Assembly (NCBI GenBank): GCA_022711175.1
Contig: JAKLFM010000009.1
Span: forward strand, 1 to 64,000
Reading direction: 5' to 3'
DNA: 64,000 nucleotides
Origin: Bacteroidota bacterium
GTDB taxonomy: Bacteria; Bacteroidota; Bacteroidia; Bacteroidales; UBA4417
Shown here: positions 27,086-34,832 of the stretch, piece after piece
How positions within the stretch are numbered: position 1 is the first letter of the stretch
How the letters are laid out: each line of letters opens with the position of its first letter
Notes under the pieces: generated by a model
Databases searched by the model: none
What the model was told of the DNA's origin: nothing
Seen by the model: only the letters and a program-made list of their open reading frames with translations
Program-made: the position numbers and the translations under genes

Positions 27086-27103
27086 CTTTGTAATTGTCAA
27101 TCC

Positions 27104-29014
27104 ATGAAAAGAGCAATCCTGATTTCCTCATTTTTTATCCTGCTCTTTTCTCCCGGTTTGCTTCTGGCGCAACATTCCAGGAACTCAAAGGCTATCAGGC
27201 TCTACGACAAAGCGTTGCAATTCTACGAGCAACGTGAATATATGCTTACCATGAAACAGTTGGGCGAAGTGCTTGACGAAGACTCGCTTTTTGCCGAAGC
27301 ATATCTTCTAAGGGGCGATCTGTTCAACGACCTGAAGCAACCCGAAAAGGCCATTCCCGAATATCAGAAAGCGCTGGCAATTGATTCGGCAATTTTTCCA
27401 CCGGCCTATTATATTATCGCCAACCTGCAGTTTTCGATTGAAAAATATGCTGAAGCTAAAGCCAATTACCTGAAATACCTGTCATTCCACCCCAAAGGCC
27501 AGGTGGAACTTGGTAAAGTATCGAACAATCTGCCGCTGTGTGATTTCCGGATGAAGCTGATGGCTAGTCCTGTCCCTTATAACCCGGTAAATGCCGGCGA
27601 AGCGGTGAATACTATTGGATATGAATACATCAATTCGGTGAGTGTTGATGAAGAGCAAATGTATTTTACCCGTCGCGGCGCCGACCGCCGCGATAACGAG
27701 AGCTTCTTTGAGTCGCACAAGGAAAATGGGAAATGGAGCCTGGCGACCGAACTGGGCGAGCCTATCAATACATCCGGCAACGAAGGCGCTTTGTGCCTTT
27801 CGCCCGACCGTATGTCGTTTTACCTTACCTGCTGCAGCCGTTACGATACCTATGGCTCATGCGACCTGTACACCTCACAACGATATGGTAATCAATGGAA
27901 TGAGCCAAAAAACCTGGGCAAAACGGTGAATTCCACTGCCTGGGATTCGCAACCCTGCTTGTCTTCCGACGGTCGGACGCTCTATTTTGTGAGTAGCCGG
28001 AAAGGTTCTAAAGGAGGTTCAGATATATTCTGTACTGTCATGCAACCCGATGGTTCATGGAGCCAGCCTGTAAACCTTGGCGATTCGATAAACACTATTG
28101 CCGACGAAATGGCGCCATACATTCATGCCGACGGCCGCACCCTTTATTTTTCTTCCGAAGGTCATCCCGGTATGGGTGGCGCCGACCTCTTTGTTTCGCG
28201 CATGGACCTGAACGGCAACTGGACAAAAGCCGTGAATATCGGTTACCCTGTTAATACCAAAGGCGATGAAATCAACCTGGTAATCAATGCAGGGGGCGAT
28301 GCTGCCTACATTTCGAGCGACAAGGAAGGCGGTTTTGGCAACACCGATATTTACCGTTTTGAACTGCCGAAAGAAGCACGCCCGCAGCCGGTATCATACG
28401 TCGAAGGGAAGGTTTTTGATAAGAAAGACCAGCATCCGCTGGGTGCGAATTTCGAGCTTATTGATCTCGCTACAAACCGTATCATTGTCAGGTCTTCTTC
28501 TGATGCAGTTACCGGCGAATTTCTGCTTTGCCTTCCCACCGATCATGATTATGCCCTGAATGTAACCTGCCAGGGATACCTGTTTTTCTCAAAGAATTTT
28601 AGCCTTGGAAATGGCTCAGGCAGGGAAAACCCGCAGCAACTCGATATTCCCATGCAGCCGGTAAGCGTTGGTGAAACGGTAATTCTTCACAATATCTTCT
28701 TCGGAACCGATCAGTTTGAGCTAAAGCCTGAATCAATCGCCGAACTCGACAAACTTGTTGAATTCATGCAGCGCAACACCACCATGACCATCGAAATTGG
28801 CGGGCATACCGACAACACCGGCGCCGAGCAGCACAACAACGACCTTTCGGAACAGCGGGCACTGGCAGTGTACAATTACCTGGTTGAACACGGCATTGCC
28901 AAAGAACGTCTTACCTACAAAGGTTACGGCAAAAGCAAGCCCATCGATACCAACGACACCCCTGAAGGGCGTGCCAATAACCGCCGGACTGAGTTCAGTG
29001 TGGTTTCGATGTGA
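27104..29014 (+). CDS. PorE-like envelope protein (TPR, PD40 propeller, regulatory-like domain, OmpA)
   Basis: A 636-residue exported protein with signal peptide ending LLLAQ. About residues 25-150 are TPR units (AYLLRGDLFNDLKQPEKAIPEYQKAL); 165-425 form a PD40/WD40-like propeller with repeated SPDRMSFYLT, SSDGRTLYFVS, HADGRTLYFSS; 430-520 are a carboxypeptidase-regulatory-like domain (VEGKVFDKKDQHPLG); 530-636 are an OmpA peptidoglycan-binding domain (IEIGGHTDNTGAEQHNNDLS). This order is that of PorE, a periplasmic T9SS component, but many Bacteroidota carry several such paralogues, so the exact role is uncertain. A PorP/SprF-like gene converges from the other side. Confidence 0.8.
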   Translation: MKRAILISSFFILLFSPGLLLAQHSRNSKAIRLYDKALQFYEQREYMLTMKQLGEVLDEDSLFAEAYLLRGDLFNDLKQPEKAIPEYQKALAIDSAIFPPAYYIIANLQFSIEKYAEAKANYLKYLSFHPKGQVELGKVSNNLPLCDFRMKLMASPVPYNPVNAGEAVNTIGYEYINSVSVDEEQMYFTRRGADRRDNESFFESHKENGKWSLATELGEPINTSGNEGALCLSPDRMSFYLTCCSRYDTYGSCDLYTSQRYGNQWNEPKNLGKTVNSTAWDSQPCLSSDGRTLYFVSSRKGSKGGSDIFCTVMQPDGSWSQPVNLGDSINTIADEMAPYIHADGRTLYFSSEGHPGMGGADLFVSRMDLNGNWTKAVNIGYPVNTKGDEINLVINAGGDAAYISSDKEGGFGNTDIYRFELPKEARPQPVSYVEGKVFDKKDQHPLGANFELIDLATNRIIVRSSSDAVTGEFLLCLPTDHDYALNVTCQGYLFFSKNFSLGNGSGRENPQQLDIPMQPVSVGETVILHNIFFGTDQFELKPESIAELDKLVEFMQRNTTMTIEIGGHTDNTGAEQHNNDLSEQRALAVYNYLVEHGIAKERLTYKGYGKSKPIDTNDTPEGRANNRRTEFSVVSM

Positions 29015-29057
29015 TTTTGCTTTGTATTATCCTGACTATTTTTAGCTTTATATCAAC

Positions 29058-30065
29058 TCAAAACACAAGTATGTTTGCCCAGTTTGAATAATGGGCTCGT
29101 TTTTTATTAAAATGATATGTGAGAGAATAATTTATCATGGTCATATTTGTCAATGGAAAGGGCTGGATGACGGAATGGAAAACAAAGTCGTTATAATTAG
29201 CTGGTTCATCACAGTAGATTACTTTTATACCGAAGTCAAAACTTTTGAACCGATACAATAGGTCAGCTTTATACTCCTTAAACCTAAAATTGTCATTTAG
29301 TAATCCAAAAGATGCGGACAGCAAAAATTTTGTCTTAGAGTAAGAACATCCTAATCTCCGGTATGATACATAGTGCTCATCCAAAGCATAAATACGAGGA
29401 AACTTATCCCCCGATTGGGCAAACAAAGCTGTTGCTGCATTTGAAAGTCTCCTCTTCAATGCTAAATGTATAAATAAGTTTGAAAAAGATATACCGAATA
29501 TTCTATCCGAAGCAAGCCAGGGAGTTGCTTTAGAAGCTTTGTAGTCCGGTCTGTTAATTCCAACATAACTTAATCCGGCATTAATTTTATCATTGAATAT
29601 CGTTACAGATGCTGAATAACGAAACCGACAATCTTCCTCATTGACTTTATATATAGGCTCATTGGTTGAATAATGAGAAACTAAACTTAAAAAAGTAAGC
29701 CCAATACCTAATGAAGGCTTTAGGATTGTTTCCTGTGTACCATTTTTGATTAAATAAGTACTGATGAAATCAATCTTGGTCGATAACGGTCTGAATAAGT
29801 GACAGCCTGTGCCATAATCAAACATTCTTACATAACCTGTCATTCCATACCTTGAATGTTTGAAATTTGTTGAACCACATAAATCAGCATAATAACCTTT
29901 GCTATAGCATGCTATGCTTGAAAATGAGGCATTTAGTCTGGAAGAAGAATCTAAATCTGTAAGAGCTGGATTAGCTGAGAATGAGGAAACATAACTATGC
30001 AATACATCTTGAGCAATTGACCTTGATGTAATAACTAAGAAAAGTAATATAAACGAGTTCTTCAT
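29058..30065 (-). CDS. PorP/SprF-like outer-membrane protein
   Basis: A 335-residue protein with a signal peptide (MKNSFILLFLVITSRSIAQ) followed by DVLHSYVSSFSANPALTD, which corresponds to the N-terminal pattern of PorP/SprF proteins (…NPAxTG…). The rest is strand-rich and compatible with a barrel: ILKPSLGIGLTFLSL, YSASVTIFNDKINAGLSYVGIN. In T9SS, PorP/SprF paralogues serve surface attachment or gliding adhesins. Usually they are encoded beside a large cargo protein; here the only partner is a small lipoprotein gene upstream. This gene and its partner are visibly more AT-rich than their surroundings, which hints at transfer. The family call is moderate because sequence identity to the consensus is low. 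Confidence 0.6.
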   Translation of the reverse strand: MKNSFILLFLVITSRSIAQDVLHSYVSSFSANPALTDLDSSSRLNASFSSIACYSKGYYADLCGSTNFKHSRYGMTGYVRMFDYGTGCHLFRPLSTKIDFISTYLIKNGTQETILKPSLGIGLTFLSLVSHYSTNEPIYKVNEEDCRFRYSASVTIFNDKINAGLSYVGINRPDYKASKATPWLASDRIFGISFSNLFIHLALKRRLSNAATALFAQSGDKFPRIYALDEHYVSYRRLGCSYSKTKFLLSASFGLLNDNFRFKEYKADLLYRFKSFDFGIKVIYCDEPANYNDFVFHSVIQPFPLTNMTMINYSLTYHFNKKRAHYSNWANILVF

Positions 30066-30081
30066 ACATCAAAACTAAGAA

Positions 30082-30124
30082 GGAATCCAGGTTGAATGCT
30101 ATAATTATTTTCAACCTGGATTCC
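30082..30124. other. 15-bp perfect inverted repeat between lipoprotein and PorP-like genes
   Basis: GGAATCCAGGTTGAA at 30082-30096 is exactly repeated in inverse at 30110-30124, with a 13-base AT-rich loop. It begins six bases after the lipoprotein stop codon (minus strand) and ends 17 bases before the PorP-like start. No T tract follows on the minus strand, so it looks more like an mRNA-stability or attenuation hairpin than a simple terminator. Confidence 0.6.
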
Positions 30125-30129
30125 AAAAA

Positions 30130-31164
30130 TCACCAGGTTGGACAATCACAGGAACTTGGGTGCCAAGATTCCATAGTTAAAAATGGCGTAGATTTAGTAT
30201 TGCCACCTATTGTCAAGTCGCATTTAACTTTTCCCTTATGGTATTGTAATCCTCTCATTGAAGAGTAGAGTGTCTGATCGAACCTATAAATAAACAGCTC
30301 ATTGGTTTTTTGGTATGTTTTGCAATTCTTACACCTTGGATCTAAAGTAGCATAATATTCATTAAGTTTCATTGAAAAGGGTGATGCCGGCAGGAGTGTA
30401 TAGGTTCCACCTGATGCCAATGAGTGAAATCCTCCATTATAATAACAACCAAATGTTCCATAAATGATATACTTATGTAAAAGTCCACAATATGAGTTAT
30501 TATATTTCAGTTTTAGTTCAAAACCATATTGGTATGAATTTGAATTATTTGCAGTTGCCGTTATCAGATAAAATGTATCCATTACTGTTTGATCACTTCG
30601 ATTTGTTTCATTACATTCTTCATTGTCAAGCCCAGTTATTTCCCAGATATCTTGTCCCTCAGCTGCTTTCTTTACAGTTTCATCGGTCCAACAACCTTCT
30701 GAATCTTGATTAAACAGATAATCATATACAGCATAAACTGTGTCGCCATCTAGTTTTAATACCCAATGTTCAACCTGAAAGATGCTTTTTGAATTAAGAA
30801 TCGTCCCTAATACTTTGTCTTCCTCTGGTAAGAAGCTATCATCATAATTAACAAATTCACGTAGTGAAGTATAGTCATATTCACTTTCAACAACTCTTAA
30901 GGATGAATCATTCAAAGGTCCGATGTCATTGAGAAATAAATCGTATTCAGCCAGTGAAGTAAATACTAATCTTCCGTTAGAAGCATAGACACTATCAGTT
31001 AGTTCTTCATCTTTAAGAGTATAATTAAGAGGATCATTTGGTGCCAGTTCAGATATTGTATTTTTTTTACATGCCCAATTAAGGGTTAAAAGGATGCCTG
31101 TCAGTAGAAGCATTGTGAGGAACAGGCCTGAATGTTTGAAAGAAATTTTTGTTCTCATTTTCAT
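30130..31164 (-). CDS. Lipoprotein of unknown function in AT-rich pair
   Basis: A 344-residue protein with a lipoprotein signal (hydrophobic LFLTMLLLTGILLTLNWAC, Cys as the lipid site near residue 32). I recognise no family. The mature part starts with acidic segments and ends with a cysteine-containing region (CKNCKTYQ and SSCDCPTW at the very C-terminus) that may form disulfides. It lies directly upstream of a PorP/SprF-like gene with a long hairpin between them, so it may be a surface partner of that protein. Base composition is AT-rich compared with thrS and the PorE-like gene on either side. Confidence 0.6.
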   Translation of the reverse strand: MKMRTKISFKHSGLFLTMLLLTGILLTLNWACKKNTISELAPNDPLNYTLKDEELTDSVYASNGRLVFTSLAEYDLFLNDIGPLNDSSLRVVESEYDYTSLREFVNYDDSFLPEEDKVLGTILNSKSIFQVEHWVLKLDGDTVYAVYDYLFNQDSEGCWTDETVKKAAEGQDIWEITGLDNEECNETNRSDQTVMDTFYLITATANNSNSYQYGFELKLKYNNSYCGLLHKYIIYGTFGCYYNGGFHSLASGGTYTLLPASPFSMKLNEYYATLDPRCKNCKTYQKTNELFIYRFDQTLYSSMRGLQYHKGKVKCDLTIGGNTKSTPFLTMESWHPSSCDCPTW

Positions 31165-31253
31165 TAAATTTTAAATGAAGAAAATATGTTGATTGGAAAG
31201 TTAATATCTGTCGAAGTTAGAACTGATAATTATTTTATAATTTTTTGATCCAT

Positions 31254-31261
31254 CAAATATA
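31254..31261 (-). promoter_or_regulatory. Candidate -7 element of the lipoprotein gene
   Basis: On the minus strand this is TATATTTG, matching TAnnTTTG, giving a leader of about 80 bases. The -33 region is not clear in this AT-rich context. Confidence 0.35.
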
Positions 31262-31386
31262 AACATACATATCTCGAGATTTCTAATTAGTGGTCACTTT
31301 TTTTTGTTTATTGAAGATGGAAATCAGCCTTGAATCTGCTTGTAATGAAAGCTAAACATTTTCTTCAATGAAATTGTTAAAATCAC

Positions 31387-31394
31387 TACCTTTG
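31387..31394 (+). promoter_or_regulatory. Candidate -7 element of thrS
   Basis: TACCTTTG followed by CACCC, the same form as seen before ffh, about 28 bases before the thrS ATG. The -33 box is weak. Confidence 0.5.
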
Positions 31395-31421
31395 CACCCT
31401 TAAAATTTTGCCCCGAAATAA

Positions 31422-33368
31422 ATGATAAACATCACATTACCCGATAATTCCGTAAGGCAGTACCCCGAAGGCACCACATCAATTGAAGTTGCATTGAGCA
31501 TAAGCGAGGGGCTTGCACGTAACGTGCTGGCTGCCAAAGTGAACGGTGAAGTGTGGGATGCCACCCGCCCGATCAATTCCGATGCAAGGCTTCAGCTTCT
31601 CACCTGGAACGATACCGAGGGCAAAGCAACCATGTGGCATTCGTCGGCACACCTTATGGCTGAAGCGATTGAGCAGTTATTCCCGGGTGTGAAATTCGGC
31701 ATTGGCCCCGATATCGAGAACGGATTTTATTACGACATGGATTTTGGTGACCGCCAGATGACTCCTGAGGACCTGCCAGCCATTGAAGCCAAAATGCTTG
31801 AACTGGCCCGCGAAAAACAGGGTTTTAAAAGGAGAGAAGTGTCAAAGGCTCTTGCCCTTGATTATTTCACAAAAAAGAATGACGAATATAAACTCGAACT
31901 GATCAGCGACCTGGAAGATGGCCAGATAACTTTTTATGAATCAGGTAGTTTTACGGATCTTTGCCGCGGGCCTCACTTACCTGACACTTCACCCATAAAA
32001 GCTGTAAAGTTGCTGAACATTGCCGGTGCTTACTGGCGTGGTGATGAAAAGCGCAAAATGCTCACCCGTATTTACGGCATCACTTTCCCGAAGCAGAAAG
32101 AACTGGATGAATACCTCGTGCTGCTCGAAGAAGCAAAAAAACGCGACCATCGCAAACTGGGCCGAGAACTGGAACTTTTCACCTTTTCACAAAAAGTAGG
32201 GCAGGGGCTTCCGCTGTGGCTTCCCAAAGGCGCCATGCTGCGCGAACGTCTCGAACGTTTCCTGAAAAATCTTCAGCAGAAAGCCGGATATATGCCGGTG
32301 ATCACACCGCATATCGGCAATGTTGAGTTATATAAGACTTCGGGACATTTCCAGAAATACGGAAAAGATTCATTCCAGCCTATCAGCACACCCATAGAAG
32401 GGGAGCAGTTCATGCTTAAACCGATGAATTGTCCCCACCACTGCGAGATATACAGCAGCAAACCACGTTCATATAAAGATCTGCCTATTCGCCTGGCTGA
32501 GTTTGGTACGGTTTACCGTTACGAACAAAGCGGTGAATTGCACGGGCTTACACGCGTGCGCGGGTTCACGCAGGACGATGCCCACCTCTTTTGCCGTCCC
32601 GACCAATTGAAGGATGAGTTTAAATCGGTGATTGACATCGTGTTGCATATTTTCCGCATTCTCAACTTCCAGGATTATACCGCTCAGGTTTCGCTGCGCG
32701 ATCCTGCCAACAAGGAAAAATATATCGGCAGCGACGAAAACTGGGATAAAGCCGAACGCGCCATTATTGAAGCGGCCGAAGAAAAGGGATTGAAGACCAT
32801 CGTTGAAATTGGTGAAGCCGCATTTTACGGCCCCAAACTTGATTTCATGGTGAAAGATGCCCTTGGTAGAAAATGGCAGCTAGGAACCATCCAGGTGGAC
32901 TACAACCTGCCTGAACGTTTCGAACTGGAATATACCGGAAGTGACAACCAGAAGCATCGTCCTGTAATGATTCATCGCGCCCCGTTTGGTTCGATGGAAC
33001 GTTTTGTGGCTGTTTTGCTTGAGCATGGCGGAGGCAATTTCCCGCTCTGGCTCACCCCCGACCAGGTTACCATCCTGTCGATCAGCGAGAAATACGTTGA
33101 TTATGCAAATAAAGTTGCAGGATTGCTGAGAAATGCCGAAATTCGCGCCCTCGTTGACGAGCGTAACGAAAAGACAGGCAAGAAGATACGGGATGCCGAA
33201 ATGCTGAAGATTCCGTACATGCTCATTGTCGGCGAAAAAGAAGAGCAAAGCGGTACTGTTTCGGTGCGCAAACACGGCCAGGGCGACCTCGGTACGATGA
33301 GCATTGAAGAGTTTATTGCTTTGATTAACAATGAAATAAAACAGATGATGGAAATGGTTAATGGTTAG
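31422..33368 (+). CDS. thrS: Threonyl-tRNA synthetase
   Basis: A 648-residue class II aminoacyl-tRNA synthetase with all expected parts: TGS domain (about residues 1-60), the SAD editing domain with [17 protein letters not shown] (His-x3-His) and the CRGPHL segment, the catalytic core with the zinc-ligand [10 protein letters not shown], motif 2 [20 protein letters not shown] and motif 3 [18 protein letters not shown], and the anticodon-binding C-terminus. The last codons (EMVNG then TAG) are written by the sequence ATGGTTAATGGTTAG, which belongs to the ATTAACC-type repeat found in nearby gaps. It leads the conserved thrS-infC-rpmI-rplT cluster. Confidence 0.98.
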   Translation: MINITLPDNSVRQYPEGTTSIEVALSISEGLARNVLAAKVNGEVWDATRPINSDARLQLLTWNDTEGKATMWHSSAHLMAEAIEQLFPGVKFGIGPDIENGFYYDMDFGDRQMTPEDLPAIEAKMLELAREKQGFKRREVSKALALDYFTKKNDEYKLELISDLEDGQITFYESGSFTDLCRGPHLPDTSPIKAVKLLNIAGAYWRGDEKRKMLTRIYGITFPKQKELDEYLVLLEEAKKRDHRKLGRELELFTFSQKVGQGLPLWLPKGAMLRERLERFLKNLQQKAGYMPVITPHIGNVELYKTSGHFQKYGKDSFQPISTPIEGEQFMLKPMNCPHHCEIYSSKPRSYKDLPIRLAEFGTVYRYEQSGELHGLTRVRGFTQDDAHLFCRPDQLKDEFKSVIDIVLHIFRILNFQDYTAQVSLRDPANKEKYIGSDENWDKAERAIIEAAEEKGLKTIVEIGEAAFYGPKLDFMVKDALGRKWQLGTIQVDYNLPERFELEYTGSDNQKHRPVMIHRAPFGSMERFVAVLLEHGGGNFPLWLTPDQVTILSISEKYVDYANKVAGLLRNAEIRALVDERNEKTGKKIRDAEMLKIPYMLIVGEKEEQSGTVSVRKHGQGDLGTMSIEEFIALINNEIKQMMEMVNG

Positions 33369-33442
33369 TAGGAAATAGGAAACTGGAATGTGAAACCCGG
33401 AACCCGGAACTAACTATTAACAATTAACTGATAACCAAAAAA
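33352..33442. repeat. Mixed ATTAACC / GGAACCC repeat tract between thrS and infC
   Basis: Contains GGTTAATGGTTAG at the thrS stop codon, then ACCCGGAACCCGGAAC (33395-33410) and CTATTAACAATTAACTGATAACC (in pieces, 33413-33436). It combines both short repeat families of this window. Confidence 0.5.
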
Positions 33443-33456
33443 GTACAAACCAACAG

Positions 33457-33463
33457 AAAGGAG
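33457..33463 (+). promoter_or_regulatory. Shine-Dalgarno sequence of infC
   Basis: AAAGGAG is complementary to the 3' end of 16S rRNA and ends seven bases before an in-frame ATA at 33471. Such a strong Shine-Dalgarno is exceptional in this genome, where rpmI, rplT and most other genes have none, and it decides the infC start. Confidence 0.7.
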
Positions 33464-33470
33464 TAACCGT

Positions 33471-34028
33471 ATAGCAACAATTGGTAACAACCCGATGGAT
33501 CGGCGCTATCCCCGCAAACAGAAGGAGGAACTGCATCAGATCAACGAACGCATAAAAGCCCCCGTTGTAAGGGTGGTGGGCGAAAACATAACACCGGGCA
33601 TATACAACATCAAGGAAGCCCTGATGCTTGCCGAGAACCTCGAACTCGACCTTGTAGAAATATCACCAACGGCCAATCCGCCGGTTTGCAAGGTGATTGA
33701 CTACAAGAAGTTTCTTTACGAACTGAAAAAGAAACAAAAAGAGATCAAGGCAAAAACGGCCAAAATTGTTGTGAAAGAGATCCGCCTCGGTCCGCAAACC
33801 GATGATCACGATTTCAACTTCAAACTGAAACATGCGCAGAAATTCCTCCAGGAAGGCTGCAAAGTGAAAGTGGAAGTGTTCTTCAGGGGAAGATCGATCG
33901 TGTACAAAGAGCAGGGCGAAATCATCATGCTCAAGTTTGCCCAGGAACTCATTGAATTCGGTAAACTGGAAAAAATGCCGCTGCTCGAAGGTAAGAGAAT
34001 GATCATGATCATTGCGCCGAAGAAATAG
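33471..34028 (+). CDS. infC: Translation initiation factor IF-3, probable ATA start
   Basis: IF-3 binds the 30S subunit, prevents premature 50S joining and rejects non-standard start codons. The N domain ([30 protein letters not shown]), the linker ([28 protein letters not shown]) and the C domain ([20 protein letters not shown] … [18 protein letters not shown]) are complete. The first ATG (33495) would give 177 residues with no ribosome site. An upstream in-frame ATA at 33471, seven bases after AAAGGAG, gives 185 residues ([15 protein letters not shown]); an ATT follows at 33480. Rare start codons are the known basis of IF-3 autoregulation in E. coli (AUU), so I choose 33471. Exact start is inferred. 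Confidence 0.93.
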   Translation: MATIGNNPMDRRYPRKQKEELHQINERIKAPVVRVVGENITPGIYNIKEALMLAENLELDLVEISPTANPPVCKVIDYKKFLYELKKKQKEIKAKTAKIVVKEIRLGPQTDDHDFNFKLKHAQKFLQEGCKVKVEVFFRGRSIVYKEQGEIIMLKFAQELIEFGKLEKMPLLEGKRMIMIIAPKK

Positions 34029-34040
34029 TGCATTTTGGTT

Positions 34041-34094
34041 AATAGTGAATTGCTACCCTGACCATTAACCAATTCTCCATTGACCATTAACTAC
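34041..34094. repeat. ATTAACC-type repeat between infC and rpmI
   Basis: Two copies of TGACCATTAAC (about 34059-34069 and 34081-34091) with a partly inverted TTTGGTTAATAG in front of them. Same family as the tracts near ffh, folD and thrS. Confidence 0.5.
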
Positions 34095-34134
34095 AAAAGT
34101 GAATTCCCTTAAACAATAAATAAACCCTAGTATC

Positions 34135-34329
34135 ATGCCAAAAATGAAGAGTAAAGCCAGTGCCAAGAAAAGGTTCACGACCACGGGCACAGGTAAGCTG
34201 AAACGGAGACATGCTTACAAGAGTCACATCCTCACCAAAAAATCAACCAAACGCAAACGTAACCTCGGTTACTCTGCCATTGTTGACAAGGCTGATGTGA
34301 AAGCTGTAAAGGATATGCTCCAGTGCTAA
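34135..34329 (+). CDS. rpmI: 50S ribosomal protein L35
   Basis: A 64-residue very basic protein starting [31 protein letters not shown], the diagnostic L35 pattern of N-terminal MPKxKT/S and the KRRxAxxxH segment, with [13 protein letters not shown] following. Size is normal. It sits between infC and rplT as in nearly all bacteria. There is no Shine-Dalgarno before the ATG, which is normal for the phylum and contrasts with infC. Confidence 0.97.
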   Translation: MPKMKSKASAKKRFTTTGTGKLKRRHAYKSHILTKKSTKRKRNLGYSAIVDKADVKAVKDMLQC

Positions 34330-34413
34330 ACAAAAAAATGTTTAACCCTTACTCTCAGCCGTTGTAAGTTCCCGTTATTTGTCGGGACGCTGAAGTAAAA
34401 AAAATCGAAAAAA

Positions 34414-34758
34414 ATGCCAAGATCAGTAAATGCAGTCGCCTCAAGAGCCCGCAGGAAGAAAGTCCTGAAAGCCGTTAAGGGCCAGTTTGGAAGGCGTAAA
34501 AATGTCTGGACGGTTGCCAAAAATGCATACGAAAAAGGCGGCCAGTATGCATACCGCGACAGACGAGCCAAAAAGCGCACATTCCGCGCCCTGTGGATAA
34601 CCCGTATCAATGCCGGCGTAAGGGAATACGGCATGTCGTATTCGGTATTCATGGGCAAACTTCATGAAAAGAACATCGAGCTCGACCGTAAGGTTCTTGC
34701 CGACCTGGCCATGAACAATCCCGAAGCTTTCAAAGCTATCGTGGAACTTGTGAAGTAG
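34414..34758 (+). CDS. rplT: 50S ribosomal protein L20
   Basis: A 114-residue 23S rRNA-binding protein with the standard start [30 protein letters not shown], the basic helical N-terminus and the globular C-terminus ([38 protein letters not shown] in sequence order). Complete and of normal length. In other bacteria L20 represses its own operon through an mRNA site; the 84-base gap before this gene contains a short stem (TCCCG/CGGGA near 34370-34388) within CAGC/GCTG arms that might be such a site, but this is weak. A bidirectional terminator follows. Confidence 0.97.
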   Translation: MPRSVNAVASRARRKKVLKAVKGQFGRRKNVWTVAKNAYEKGGQYAYRDRRAKKRTFRALWITRINAGVREYGMSYSVFMGKLHEKNIELDRKVLADLAMNNPEAFKAIVELVK

Positions 34759-34777
34759 CCTGAGTTCACCAAAAATC

Positions 34778-34810
34778 AAAAAGCCATCTCTCGAAAGGAT
34801 GGCTTTTTTG
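34778..34810. terminator. Bidirectional terminator between rplT and the TlpA-like gene
   Basis: An 8-bp stem AAGCCATC/GATGGCTT (34781-34805) with an A tract on the left and a T tract on the right, so it can stop the rplT transcript on the plus strand and the converging TlpA-like transcript on the minus strand. Confidence 0.85.
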
Positions 34811-34832
34811 TTTATTCTGACTGTATTGGATT

